The notes: generated from the letters alone by a model not told the origin. A stretch of 64,000 nt of DNA from Lachnospiraceae bacterium (GCA_022799755.1 JAAWOU010000002.1:43454-107453), one strand, 5' to 3'; counted from the first letter of the stretch, positions 9,135-18,760 are shown. Numbers and translations are program-made.

Positions 9135-9968
9135 ATGTTTTGGACCAGACTGGCAAGTGGTATAGTGTTGTTGATAATCGCTATAGGCTCCATAAGCTAT
9201 GGCAGAGCGCCGCTGGCAGCGCTTCTGTGCCTGGTCTCCCTGGCGGCCTTTCGGGAACTGACGAAAGCGCTGAAGTGCGCCGACGGGGAGAAATCCGGTA
9301 CCCGTATGCCGAACGGGCTGGAGTGGGCGGGTTTTTCGGGGATCGCGGCATATTATGCACTGCTGTATTTCGCGGGGGAGGACACGTTTCTGCTGATGTG
9401 CATTGTCGGGACATTCCTGGCGGTGATGTTCGTCTATGTGCTCGCCTTTCCGAAATACAGCGCGGATCAGGCAGTGGCGGCAGTGTTTTCCTTTCTGTAC
9501 GCGCCGGTGCTTCTGTCCTTTGTATACCGGACGAGGATGGCGCCTCAGGGCATCTATACTGTGTGGATGATCCTCATCAGCTCATGGGGCTGCGATACCT
9601 GCGCCTATGCGGTGGGGAAGCTGATAGGCAGGAAGAAGATTTTCCCGGCGCTGAGTCCCAAGAAATCCCTGGAGGGCTGTGTGGGCGGCGTGCTGGGGGC
9701 TGCTCTGCTGGGATGGCTGTACGGATTCTTCTTTGTGGAAAAGGCCTTTCCGGACCAGACAATCGCATGGATGATCGCGGTGATCTGCGCCGTAGGCGCG
9801 GTGATGAGCATGGCGGGCGATCTGGCGGCATCCGCCATCAAGCGGAATCACAATATCAAGGACTACGGAAAGCTGATACCGGGGCACGGCGGTATCATGG
9901 ACAGATTTGACAGTATGATCGTCACGGCGCCCATGACTTACTTTTTGACGCTGTTTATGCTGCTGTAA
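9135..9968 (+). CDS. cdsA: Phosphatidate cytidylyltransferase
   Basis: Multi-TM; SPKKSLEGCVGGVLGA and SMAGDLAASAIKRNHNIKDYGKLIPGHGGIMDRFDSM signature. Start MFWTRL at 9135. Confidence 0.96.
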   Translation: MFWTRLASGIVLLIIAIGSISYGRAPLAALLCLVSLAAFRELTKALKCADGEKSGTRMPNGLEWAGFSGIAAYYALLYFAGEDTFLLMCIVGTFLAVMFVYVLAFPKYSADQAVAAVFSFLYAPVLLSFVYRTRMAPQGIYTVWMILISSWGCDTCAYAVGKLIGRKKIFPALSPKKSLEGCVGGVLGAALLGWLYGFFFVEKAFPDQTIAWMIAVICAVGAVMSMAGDLAASAIKRNHNIKDYGKLIPGHGGIMDRFDSMIVTAPMTYFLTLFMLL

Positions 9969-9994
9969 CAGACTGGAAAGAGACAGGTATTCAT

Positions 9995-11200
9995 ATGAAA
10001 AACATAGCAATATTGGGATCCACCGGCTCCATCGGCACCCAGACGCTGGAAATCGTGAGAAATCATCCCGACCTGCGGGTGGTGGCGCTGGCTGCAGGCC
10101 GCAGCGTGGAGAAAATGGAGGAGCAGATCAGGGAATTTCATCCGCTGAAAGCGTGTATGTGGTCAGGGCAGGCTGCGGCGGATCTGCGGGCCCGTGTGGC
10201 GGATTTGGAGGTGGAGATTCTGGCGGGCATGGACGGCCTGCTGGAAATCGCGGTTTTGCCCCAGAGCCAGGTATTGGTGACGGCTATTGTGGGCATGATT
10301 GGTATCAGGCCCACCATCGCTGCCATTGAGGCCGGAAAAGATATCGCCCTGGCCAACAAGGAGACGCTGGTGACTGCCGGGCATATCATCATGCCCCTGG
10401 CTGAGAGACAGGGCGTGGAGATTCTGCCTGTGGACAGCGAACACAGCGCCATCTTCCAGTCACTGAACGGAGAGCTGGCAGGCAGAAGCGGGAGGCGAAG
10501 CGCCCTGTACCGGGAAATCGGCATCGAGAAGATTCTGCTGACCGCATCGGGAGGTCCCTTTCGGGGCAAGACCAAAAAAGAGCTTGAGAACATGTGCGCC
10601 CGGGACGCGCTAAAACATCCGAACTGGACCATGGGCCACAAGGTTACAATCGATTCCTCTACGCTGGTGAACAAGGGCCTGGAGGTCATGGAGGCGAAAT
10701 GGCTGTTCGGGGTGGAGCTGGACCGGATTCAGGTGGTGGTTCATCCCCAGAGCATCATTCACTCGGCGGTGCAGTACGAGGACGGCGCCATCATCGCGCA
10801 GATGGGCGTGCCGGACATGAAGCTTCCCATTCAGTACGCGCTTTTTTATCCAGGGAGACGGCCCATGGCGGGCAGGCGGGTGGATCTGTTTGAGCTGGGT
10901 CAGCTCACCTTTGAGAGGCCGGACACGGAGACTTTTCCCGGGCTGGCCCTGGCCTACCGGGCGGCGCAGGCAGGGGGCAGCATGCCCACTGTGTACAACG
11001 CGGCCAATGAAAAGGCGGTGGAGCTGTTTCTGAAAGGAGAGCTGTCCTACCCCGGAATCGCCCGGCTCATAGAGGAGGCCATGGAGCGGCATAAGGTCAT
11101 TGCAGACCCCACGGTGGCGGAGATCCTGGACACAGAGCAGGAGACCTACGGGTATCTCTCAGACAGACAGCCCGGCTCCGGCCGCAGGGGACGGATTTGA
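9995..11200 (+). CDS. dxr: 1-deoxy-D-xylulose 5-phosphate reductoisomerase
   Basis: MKNIAILGSTGSIGTQTLEIV...LANKETLVTAG...PVDSEHSAIFQ...TASGGPFRG. Confidence 0.98.
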   Translation: MKNIAILGSTGSIGTQTLEIVRNHPDLRVVALAAGRSVEKMEEQIREFHPLKACMWSGQAAADLRARVADLEVEILAGMDGLLEIAVLPQSQVLVTAIVGMIGIRPTIAAIEAGKDIALANKETLVTAGHIIMPLAERQGVEILPVDSEHSAIFQSLNGELAGRSGRRSALYREIGIEKILLTASGGPFRGKTKKELENMCARDALKHPNWTMGHKVTIDSSTLVNKGLEVMEAKWLFGVELDRIQVVVHPQSIIHSAVQYEDGAIIAQMGVPDMKLPIQYALFYPGRRPMAGRRVDLFELGQLTFERPDTETFPGLALAYRAAQAGGSMPTVYNAANEKAVELFLKGELSYPGIARLIEEAMERHKVIADPTVAEILDTEQETYGYLSDRQPGSGRRGRI

Positions 11201-11250
11201 AACCGAAGATCTTTGAAATGCAATATGGACTTGGGAGGATTGACAGATAA

Positions 11251-12318
11251 ATGATGACTTTTATTTTGTTCATTGTGATATTCGGGGTGGTGGTCATAGC
11301 CCATGAATTCGGACATTTCCTGCTGGCCAAGGCAAACGGCATCCATGTGGTGGAGTTTGCCGTGGGCATGGGCCCCACTCTTTGGTCCGTTCCGAAAAAT
11401 GGCACGAAGTATTCGCTGAAGCTGTTCCCCATTGGGGGCGCCTGCATGTTCGAGGGCGAGGACGGACTGCTGACCAAGGAGGGGGAGGAGAGCGAGGGAT
11501 CTTTTCTGAAAGCCAGCGTGTGGAGCAGGATTTCCACGGTTCTGGCAGGGCCGGTCTTCAATTTCATCCTCGCGTTCGCCATCGCGCTGATCATGGTGAA
11601 CATGACGGGCATCATAGCGATTCGCGACCCCGTTGCCTCCAAGGTGGCGGAGGGCGGAGGCGCCCAGGCGGCCGGACTTATGGATGGGGACCGGATCCTG
11701 TCCATCAACGGCGAGAAAGTGCGGCTGTTTAGTGAGATTCCCCTCTATATGCAGACATCCTACACAGGCGGCGATCTGGAAGTGGTCTATGAGCGGGACG
11801 GCAATGCGTATACGGCCGTGATAACGCCTCAGCAGGACGCCACAACCGGAATTTACCTGCTGGGGATATCCAATGACGCGTTTCTGCAGCCCAAAGGGGT
11901 GGAGACCTTTAAATACGCCTGGTATGAGATGCGCTATTCCGTAAAAGCCACCTATAAGAGCCTGGGAATGATATTCCGGGGCCGGGTCAGCCGCCAGGAT
12001 ATCGCCGGGCCTGTGGGCATTGCGGTGAATGTGGTGGGCAAGACCTACGATGAGGCCAAGGAGTACGGCTGGCAGAGCGTGCTGCTGAGCATGCTGAACA
12101 TCACCCTGATGCTGTCGGTGAACCTGGGAATCCTGAATCTACTGCCGGTGCCTGCGCTGGACGGGGGCAGGCTGGTATTTCTGCTGCTGGAGGTCATCCG
12201 GGGGAAGCCTGTGCCGCCGGAGAAAGAGGGCATGATTCACTTCGTGGGGCTTATGTTCTTTATGGTGCTGATGGTGGTGATTTTCTTCAATGATCTGTCC
12301 AATATTTTTATGAAATAA
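11251..12318 (+). CDS. rseP: RIP metalloprotease RseP (site-2 protease)
   Basis: VVIAHEFGHFLLAKANGIHVVEFAVGMGP (HExxH), PDZ region, LNLLPVPALDGGRL. Confidence 0.97.
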   Translation: MMTFILFIVIFGVVVIAHEFGHFLLAKANGIHVVEFAVGMGPTLWSVPKNGTKYSLKLFPIGGACMFEGEDGLLTKEGEESEGSFLKASVWSRISTVLAGPVFNFILAFAIALIMVNMTGIIAIRDPVASKVAEGGGAQAAGLMDGDRILSINGEKVRLFSEIPLYMQTSYTGGDLEVVYERDGNAYTAVITPQQDATTGIYLLGISNDAFLQPKGVETFKYAWYEMRYSVKATYKSLGMIFRGRVSRQDIAGPVGIAVNVVGKTYDEAKEYGWQSVLLSMLNITLMLSVNLGILNLLPVPALDGGRLVFLLLEVIRGKPVPPEKEGMIHFVGLMFFMVLMVVIFFNDLSNIFMK

Positions 12319-12550
12319 CAGGGCGGATTTCGCGTTCGGAGGAGGCGGGAAAGGCAGCGGCATATGCCATGGGAACCCTTTTCCGCCCGGGACCGAAAGC
12401 TTTTTTCTATCAATTTCAACTAAGGCTCTCTGTCGGGGAGGGCTGTCATGAATTCTGAGCTGTAATCGGATTTTTCACATTTTTCAGACAAGCAATTATG
12501 ACATGCATGTATCTGGGCATTTGTCTGCGCACTGAGATGGGGGCTTGCAT

Positions 12551-13435
12551 ATGAAATACGAGAGGCTGGACCGCAGAGGCAGGGAGCGGTATCTGGACAG
12601 GGTCGTGCTGGCCGGGCGGGGGTATGTGCGCCGCAGGCTTTTGGGACAGGGAGCGTTTTCGGACGTGTACTGCGTGGAGGAGGCGGAAAGCGGCAGGCGG
12701 TATGCCTGCAAGATCAGCGCCCGGGCAGGAATGCTGGAGCGGGAGGCGCGGACGCTGGCGGGACTGCGGCATCCCCTGTATCCGGAATTCGCGGCGTTCT
12801 GGAGAGAGGGGGAGCTGGGAATCCTGCTTCGGGAGTATGTGCAGGGGGACAGCCTGGAGGAAATGCTGAAACGGCGGCGCTTTTCCCCGGTTCAGACAGT
12901 GCGGACGGGTCTTTCGCTGGCTGAGGGACTTCTGTATCTACATGAGCTGCCGGAGAGACTGTTGTTTCGGGACGTGAAGCCTGCCAATGTGATCGTCACG
13001 GAGGACGGAGGGATCAAGCTTATCGATCTGGGCTGTGTCTGCTCCATGGCCGGGGAAGTTGCGTCCCGCGCCGGGTCCCCGGGCTTTGCCCCGCCGGAAC
13101 AGCTCAATGGCACGCGGCTTCTGACGCCGTCCTGCGACGTGTACGGATTGGGAAAGACGCTGGAGGCCATGCTGGGGCAGGAACGCCGGGGCCGGCGGCA
13201 CACCGGCGCCTGGCAGCAGGGAGGACAAAGGAGAATCGGAAGATCCTGCCCGGGACCGGGGAGGGTGATATGGCCGGGCGGCGGCCGGGGAATATCGGCG
13301 CACCCACGGGCAAGACAGCGGGCGCAGGCGCAAAAAAAGCTCCTCCGGATACTGAGGAACTGTACCCGGGAGGAGGCGGCAGAGCGCATGGCGGATATGA
13401 GGAGAGTCATGGAGGCATTTGCACGGATCCTGTAG
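12551..13435 (+). CDS. Hanks-type Ser/Thr protein kinase
   Basis: LLGQGAFSDVYCVEE...YACKISAR...LLFRDVKPANVIVTEDGGIKLIDLGC...GSPGFAPPEQ. Confidence 0.9.
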   Translation: MKYERLDRRGRERYLDRVVLAGRGYVRRRLLGQGAFSDVYCVEEAESGRRYACKISARAGMLEREARTLAGLRHPLYPEFAAFWREGELGILLREYVQGDSLEEMLKRRRFSPVQTVRTGLSLAEGLLYLHELPERLLFRDVKPANVIVTEDGGIKLIDLGCVCSMAGEVASRAGSPGFAPPEQLNGTRLLTPSCDVYGLGKTLEAMLGQERRGRRHTGAWQQGGQRRIGRSCPGPGRVIWPGGGRGISAHPRARQRAQAQKKLLRILRNCTREEAAERMADMRRVMEAFARIL

Positions 13436-13441
13436 GCTCTC

Positions 13442-14137
13442 TCAAAGCGCTTTCATCAGAAGCACTCCGTCCAGAGCGCCGTAAGTCTCTACGACCTGTA
13501 TGTAGTCGATGGCTTCGGGAAAGTGCATCACCATGGTGGCGGACACCGCGCAATCCTTATCCGCAGGATTGGAGCGGCTCATCTCCAGGTTCGTAATGGT
13601 GCAGCCTTTCTCCCCCGCCAGGGTCATGAACGCGCTCAGGGCGCTTAATTTGGTGAATTCCACATAGAGGGGAACGGTTTTGGCATGGGTCTGGAGTCTT
13701 CTGTCCACGAAGCGCAGAATCTGGATCGAGATCCAGAGAGCGGCGAAGCAGACCACGGCTCCCGAGTAAAAGCCTGCGCCCAGCGCCAGGCCGATGCAGG
13801 CCACGGCCCAGAGTCCGGCCGCAGTGGTCAGCCCCTTTACCTGATTCTGCCTGGTGACCAGTATGGTGCCTGCGCCCAGAAAACCGATGCCGCTGACCAC
13901 CTGGGCACCGATGCGGCTGGCATCGGAGGAGCCCGTGATATCCGTCACATAGATTCCCACCATCATGGCCAGGGCGGAGCCCAGACACACCACCATATAG
14001 GTGCGGAATCCCGCGGGCAGATGCTTTTTCTCGCGCCCATACCCCAGGACACCGCCGAACACCATGGCGAGAAACAAACGGACCAGAACGGAGAAAAAGT
14101 TGAGTTCATACAGTATCTGGCAGAGCATGTTTATCAT
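13442..14137 (-). CDS. MgtC/SapB-family membrane protein
   Basis: RLFLAMVFGGVLGYGREKKHLPAGFRTYMVVCLGSALAMMVG...DASRIGAQVVSGIGFLGAGTIL. Confidence 0.93.
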   Translation of the reverse strand: MINMLCQILYELNFFSVLVRLFLAMVFGGVLGYGREKKHLPAGFRTYMVVCLGSALAMMVGIYVTDITGSSDASRIGAQVVSGIGFLGAGTILVTRQNQVKGLTTAAGLWAVACIGLALGAGFYSGAVVCFAALWISIQILRFVDRRLQTHAKTVPLYVEFTKLSALSAFMTLAGEKGCTITNLEMSRSNPADKDCAVSATMVMHFPEAIDYIQVVETYGALDGVLLMKAL

Positions 14138-14266
14138 TTGTAACCCTTCCTTAAACTTTTATGATATTCCGATGACGCATGCGTCTTAATTTCCCGGCAT
14201 CCGGCGTTCGTATGCCGGTTCCTTTTGCTTTTCTTATTCTATTATGAGACCGGAGGCAAAGCAAGT

Positions 14267-15130
14267 CTAATGCAATTTATCGTCCGGTAAAAGCTTTGCC
14301 AAAAACTTCGCCGCCTCCGCATACAAAACCGGCGAGGTCTGCGGATATGTAAGCTCCTGGGGGAGCGTGTCAAACAGCCCGGTCTCTCTTATTTCGCTTT
14401 CGGGAAGCTCACCCGGTGAGCGGACCACCGCAAGGAAGACCATTCCGTTTGAGCAGTCCCGGGAGTTGAACCCCCAATAGTCGCACACGGGATAAATGCG
14501 GGCATCCCTGATACCGCTTTCCTCAAAAAGCTCACGCTTCGCGCATTCGAGAGGCGTTTCGCCCTCTTCGATGTGACCGCCCTGGGTTTCCCAAGTGCTG
14601 CGATCCCTGTGCCTTGAGAGGAGCCATTTGCCCTGATACCAGGTACAGACAACCGTGTACTTATATTGCGCAAGGGAGTCGAGCGGATAAACTCTGCATC
14701 GGAGGTCCCGGCGGAGAGGTTTGGGATCAACCGCCGAAGCATTGGGATCAATACCCAGCTCCCTGCATTTTTCCATGGCAAGGTCGTGACCCTGCAAGGC
14801 CGCCTTTCGATACCAAAAGACCGCCTGCTCCATATCCCGCTCCACGCCTGTGGCATCCTCGTAAAACCAGGCGAGATTATACTGGCCGTCACGATCTCCG
14901 TGGTGGGCGGCTCTGCGAGTCCAATAAACCGCTTTTTCAAGGTCTTTCTCTGTGCCCAGACCGTCGTAATAGAAATACCCGACCTGACACTCGGCCAGAG
15001 GATAACCCTGCCTGGCGAGAGCCAGATGTCCCTCAAAGCATTTTTGGTACTGCCGTGTTTGAAAATATTTTTTGATCAGCTCGTTGCAGATCTGGAGCTC
15101 TCTGCAGGGCTTGTAGTATTGTTCTGACAT
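14267..15130 (-). CDS. Sel1-like repeat protein fused to a Nudix hydrolase
   Basis: N-terminal Sel1-type repeats (AECQVGYFYYDGLGTEKDLEKAVYWTRRAAHHGDRDGQYNLAWFYEDATGVERDMEQAVFWYRKAALQGH); C-terminal Nudix box GGHIEEGETPLECAKRELFEESG. Start MSEQYYKP at 15130. Confidence 0.85.
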   Translation of the reverse strand: MSEQYYKPCRELQICNELIKKYFQTRQYQKCFEGHLALARQGYPLAECQVGYFYYDGLGTEKDLEKAVYWTRRAAHHGDRDGQYNLAWFYEDATGVERDMEQAVFWYRKAALQGHDLAMEKCRELGIDPNASAVDPKPLRRDLRCRVYPLDSLAQYKYTVVCTWYQGKWLLSRHRDRSTWETQGGHIEEGETPLECAKRELFEESGIRDARIYPVCDYWGFNSRDCSNGMVFLAVVRSPGELPESEIRETGLFDTLPQELTYPQTSPVLYAEAAKFLAKLLPDDKLH

Positions 15131-15374
15131 TACGTTCACCATGCTTTCATGCCTATTATAACATGAGTCCCCTCTTTCTGTCAGCCCTCTTTTTATGCCG
15201 TGATAACGGATGCCCGCTTTATTACTGTTTGCGGCTTCGCTGCTCACAGCAACGTGATACACACATACAAAAGAATGCAAAATGCGCAACGATGCGGTCC
15301 TGGAGCTTGAGGGATACGGACCGTGCCTGGAGGGAAGTTTGGGAACGAGTTTGGGAAAGAAACAGAATTTTGAG

Positions 15375-15403
15375 TTGACAAAGCAGAAATGGAAATGTAT
15401 AAT
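15375..15403 (+). promoter_or_regulatory. Consensus sigma-A promoter TTGACA-N17-TATAAT
   Basis: TTGACA 15375-15380; TATAAT 15398-15403. Confidence 0.85.
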
Positions 15404-15413
15404 TTAACTGTGT

Positions 15414-15423
15414 TACAAGTGTA
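15414..15423 (+). promoter_or_regulatory. BlaI/MecI-type operator
   Basis: TACAAGTGTA matches TACAnnTGTA, about 10 bp downstream of the -10 and upstream of the BlaI-like gene. Confidence 0.75.
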
Positions 15424-15447
15424 GAACGGAGAGGGGGAAAAGGAATC

Positions 15448-15831
15448 ATGAGGACAGTCAATTTTAAGATTTCCGACGCAGAACTTGAGGTAATGAGAAT
15501 TCTCTGGCGGGAGAAACAGGCGGTATCTTTCGGCGATATCCGCACAGAACTGAGCGAAAAAACAGGCTGGGAGAAATCCACCATTGCAACACTTATAAGA
15601 CGCCTGCAGAAAAAAGGCGCTGTTTCGGTTCGGGAGAAAGAGGTTCATTACTATATGCCGAATCTGACAAAAGAAGACTATATGATGCAAAAGAAGAGGA
15701 GCCTGATAGACAAGCTTTATGACGGCAGTACAAAGAATTTTGTTGCGGCCCTCTGCCAGAGCGGGGAACTTACGGAAGCGGATATCGATGAACTGAAAAT
15801 GTATTTCCAAATGGGGGGCGGGAATAAATGA
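15448..15831 (+). CDS. BlaI/MecI-family transcriptional repressor
   Basis: FKISDAELEVMRILWREKQAVSFGDIRTELSEKTGWEKSTIATLIRRLQKKGAVSV. Confidence 0.93.
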   Translation: MRTVNFKISDAELEVMRILWREKQAVSFGDIRTELSEKTGWEKSTIATLIRRLQKKGAVSVREKEVHYYMPNLTKEDYMMQKKRSLIDKLYDGSTKNFVAALCQSGELTEADIDELKMYFQMGGGNK

Positions 15832-17135
15832 CGGTTGGTGAAGCATATTGCGCAGAGATCATCAAGCTTCTTTTTTCTATGACATTTACAGGCAGCATCA
15901 TATCACTTGTTCTGTTTTTCCTAAAACCGGTTATGAAAGGTAAGCTGCCGCAATCGTTCCAATATTATATGTGGCTTTCGGCAGTGACAGCCTTGCTGCT
16001 GCCCCTGTCAAGAATCATTGTGATTCCAAAAACGGATGCTTCGGCAGTATCGCCGCCGCATGATATTGCGCGGCAGATTTCTGATGCGGTGTCTGAAAAG
16101 CTTGCAAATCCTGCATTCGTGATGCGGCCGACTTTTCTTCCGGGTACCGCGGTTATTTTATACGCGATCTGGCAGTCAGGAATGATTCTTGTCCTTGGAT
16201 TTCATATTTTATGCTATGTGTCTTATGTCCGAAAGCTAAGCAGGCATAATATCAGTGCCGACCAGAAGGAAAGGGGGCTGGCAGTTCGCCTGTCAGGAAA
16301 GAAAAAAGCGCTGCGGTTATATAAGAACGCAATGGTGAACACCCCCATTTTAATTGGGTTCTTCCGCCCTGCGGTTATCCTGCCTGACAGAAAATATGAA
16401 GATGTGAAGCTGCGGAATATTCTCCTGCATGAGATGACACACAAAAAAAGGCATGATATTTTCATTAAGTGGCTGTTGATTTTGGCCGGGGCAGTCCACT
16501 GGTTTAATCCGCTTGTCTATTTCATGCGGCGGGAGATGAATAAAGCATGTGAATTAGCCTGTGACGAATTTGTCATAAAGGGATTTGACAGGAATGAAAT
16601 GCAGCAGTATGGCGATACCTTGATCGCAGTCGCTGCCGATTCCGTCAGAAAGATACCCCTTTTAATCGCTATGTTTGAAGACAAAAAGAATCTGAAAGAG
16701 AGGTTAGGAGCCATTATGAAACATAAAAGATATTCCAAAAGAACAGTGATTGCAGCAAGTGTTATTTTAGCTACTGTTATGTGTGTTATTTTCGGAATTT
16801 GTGCATTATTCAGCGCACAAGACGGATATGCTTACATGGATAAGTATTCTCTCGAAGACAAAATGCAAATAAAAGAGAGTGAATTGGGAAGAGCTTTGTA
16901 TCATTATGATAAAGAGAATATTGATTCGGCAATTGTGCATTTACAGTATTCAGATGATGGCGAAATCACCAGGGTCTATACCTATATTACAGGCCGGGAA
17001 AAAAATCCTGATACTGAAATGCTGAGCGGAATCATAGCTTTCATATCTGAAGATCTTGGCTTGGACATCTCTAATATAAGCCTGGATTATATAGATGCCG
17101 AAACATTGACTCTGAGGGCAAGCGTAGGGGAATGA
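15828..17135 (+). CDS. BlaR1-like M56-family metallopeptidase/sensor
   Basis: ILLHEMTHKKRHDIFIKWLLILAGAVHWFNPLVYFMRREMNKACELACDE; four TM; overlaps the repressor stop. Confidence 0.9.
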   Translation: MTVGEAYCAEIIKLLFSMTFTGSIISLVLFFLKPVMKGKLPQSFQYYMWLSAVTALLLPLSRIIVIPKTDASAVSPPHDIARQISDAVSEKLANPAFVMRPTFLPGTAVILYAIWQSGMILVLGFHILCYVSYVRKLSRHNISADQKERGLAVRLSGKKKALRLYKNAMVNTPILIGFFRPAVILPDRKYEDVKLRNILLHEMTHKKRHDIFIKWLLILAGAVHWFNPLVYFMRREMNKACELACDEFVIKGFDRNEMQQYGDTLIAVAADSVRKIPLLIAMFEDKKNLKERLGAIMKHKRYSKRTVIAASVILATVMCVIFGICALFSAQDGYAYMDKYSLEDKMQIKESELGRALYHYDKENIDSAIVHLQYSDDGEITRVYTYITGREKNPDTEMLSGIIAFISEDLGLDISNISLDYIDAETLTLRASVGE

Positions 17136-17232
17136 GCCGAAAAATATTTGATTGGAGAGGGGGGAATGCCAACGAAAATGTGATTGTTGTAGATAGGTAG
17201 ATATTGGATTGTTATTTTGGAAAGGAGAGGAA

Positions 17233-17436
17233 ATGAAAAAATTATTACAAAGTGTTTCAACGTGATTGTGTGCAATATTTATTGTGGTATCGCCGATGGA
17301 GGTCAAAGCAGAAAGCCTTACTGAGCAAAGACCTGTATACTACGATACAGAACAAGGCAGATTCGTTAACAATCTTGAGGAGTACATGTCACAGTTAAAT
17401 GATGGGGTGATTCAATGTCAGTTAGTTAAGTATTAG
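17233..17436 (+). pseudogene. Small secreted protein with in-frame TGA in the signal peptide
   Basis: MKKLLQSVST*LCAIFIVVSPMEVKAESLTEQRPVYYDTEQGRFVNNLEEYMSQLNDGVIQCQLVKY*; good RBS GGAAAGGAGAGG; TGA at 17263-17265. Confidence 0.6.
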
Positions 17437-17509
17437 ATTCTGCTATAGGGGTCTAACCTAAATTTTTATGAAAAATCAAAAAATGGTTGACAAAAACGCT
17501 AAAATGTGC

Positions 17510-17554
17510 GGCCGCGCTCACTACTGATGAAATTTAGAGGTAGTGAGCGCGGCC
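17510..17554. repeat. 15-bp perfect inverted repeat
   Basis: GGCCGCGCTCACTAC (17510-17524) / GTAGTGAGCGCGGCC (17540-17554), 15-nt loop; adjacent second hairpin CCTTTGGT (17554-17561) / ACCAAAGG (17581-17588). Confidence 0.85.
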
Positions 17555-17896
17555 CTTTGGTCAGAGGATAAAACCATCTAACCAAAGGAGGCGGTAGTGT
17601 TTTTAATTTTGTGTCTTTGCCTTTCCACCTTATTCCAGAGGCCGGGTGTGGGCGGAGCCCACGAAGCCTTGTAAATGCTGGATTTCTTGGTATTTTAATG
17701 GACATAAATCCTCGTCAGAAAAAACACAAAGACACAAGATTATTTACACCCTCGCTTTCAGGGTTCCGGTCACTGTTGTTTTCTGCATAATATCGCACAT
17801 CCTCAGCATTTCTGCTTCTTAGATATAAAATCCCGAAATACCAATACTTTCTTCTAAATCAAGTCTGTCCCCTGAATGCTATATTGTCTGTAGATT

Positions 17897-18760
17897 TTAT
17901 TCTTTTTGAAGTTTTAATATCGTTTCTTTAGAAAGCCTTGAGTATTTAATGATTTTTTCTAGCGGCTCATTATTCAGCAACATCTCTTTAGCTGTCTCAA
18001 TCCTTTCGTCATGCCTTTCACTTTCCACATATGAACGCATGATTTCCTCCTCATCATACAATAACATCATGATATCCACTACCTCCTTCTCTTTGCTGCT
18101 CAAATACTCTTTCAGTACATTTCTGTCCTTACAGATACGAATCGCTTCCAAGACAGCCTCCTGTGTTCTCCCGTGAAGCGCCATCTGCTCGTTGCATACT
18201 TTTGTAAACATGACATACTGATTGGTAATATCCCCCTCTTCACCATCATATATCATCTTTACTTTTACATCAATACAGCTCTGTTTTCCATCGAAGAACT
18301 CCTGTGCCAGTGAAACCTCCGCAGGCCTCGTCGTTCTGTCACCGGTATAGATTACATAAATCTCAGGTACTGGTATTTTTACTTTTTTGCTCTTGTAGAG
18401 ATTTTGACTGGTTCGGCTAAAATAATCGTGGTAGGTCTGCACCATATACATCAATGCTCGGATAATGATATTCATCGTCCAGGTTGACTGTGCTTCCGCC
18501 AAGATTACCATTCTGTGTTCAACAATAAAACCCAAGTCATTATTATATATATTATCTGTCAGCACATTCTTGATGGTGATGTCTGTCAGCTTATCTTCTG
18601 TAGTATCAGTATCTTCTGGATGGAGCGCTTTATACAGCTGCAACAGGTACTTTTTATCCTGAAACAGGTTTGTGAAGACGCTGTCCTTGATTGTACGCTT
18701 CATCACATCCGCACGTTGCTGTTGTCCTTCTCCCAAAGATACAGCATTGTTATCCGCCAT
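17897..18760 (-). CDS. Rpn/PD-(D/E)XK nuclease family (transposase-like) protein
   Basis: VMKRTIKDSVFTNLFQDKKYLLQLYKALHPED...FIVEHRMVILAEAQSTWTMNIIIRALMYM resembles the PDDEXK_2 family. Confidence 0.8.
   Translation of the reverse strand: MADNNAVSLGEGQQQRADVMKRTIKDSVFTNLFQDKKYLLQLYKALHPEDTDTTEDKLTDITIKNVLTDNIYNNDLGFIVEHRMVILAEAQSTWTMNIIIRALMYMVQTYHDYFSRTSQNLYKSKKVKIPVPEIYVIYTGDRTTRPAEVSLAQEFFDGKQSCIDVKVKMIYDGEEGDITNQYVMFTKVCNEQMALHGRTQEAVLEAIRICKDRNVLKEYLSSKEKEVVDIMMLLYDEEEIMRSYVESERHDERIETAKEMLLNNEPLEKIIKYSRLSKETILKLQKE

Noticed and set aside
14174-14185. GACGCATGCGTC 12-bp palindrome upstream of the MgtC-like gene
   Set aside because: Isolated palindrome without a recognised regulator motif or supporting promoter; could be chance.
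17521-17545. CTGATGA in the 17.5 kb hairpin loop as a hammerhead ribozyme core
   Set aside because: No GAAA partner and no stem II; the motif match is only 7 nt.
17499-17705. 68-aa minus-strand ORF across the structured region
   Set aside because: Low-complexity translation of inverted repeats; no recognisable domain, though not fully excluded.
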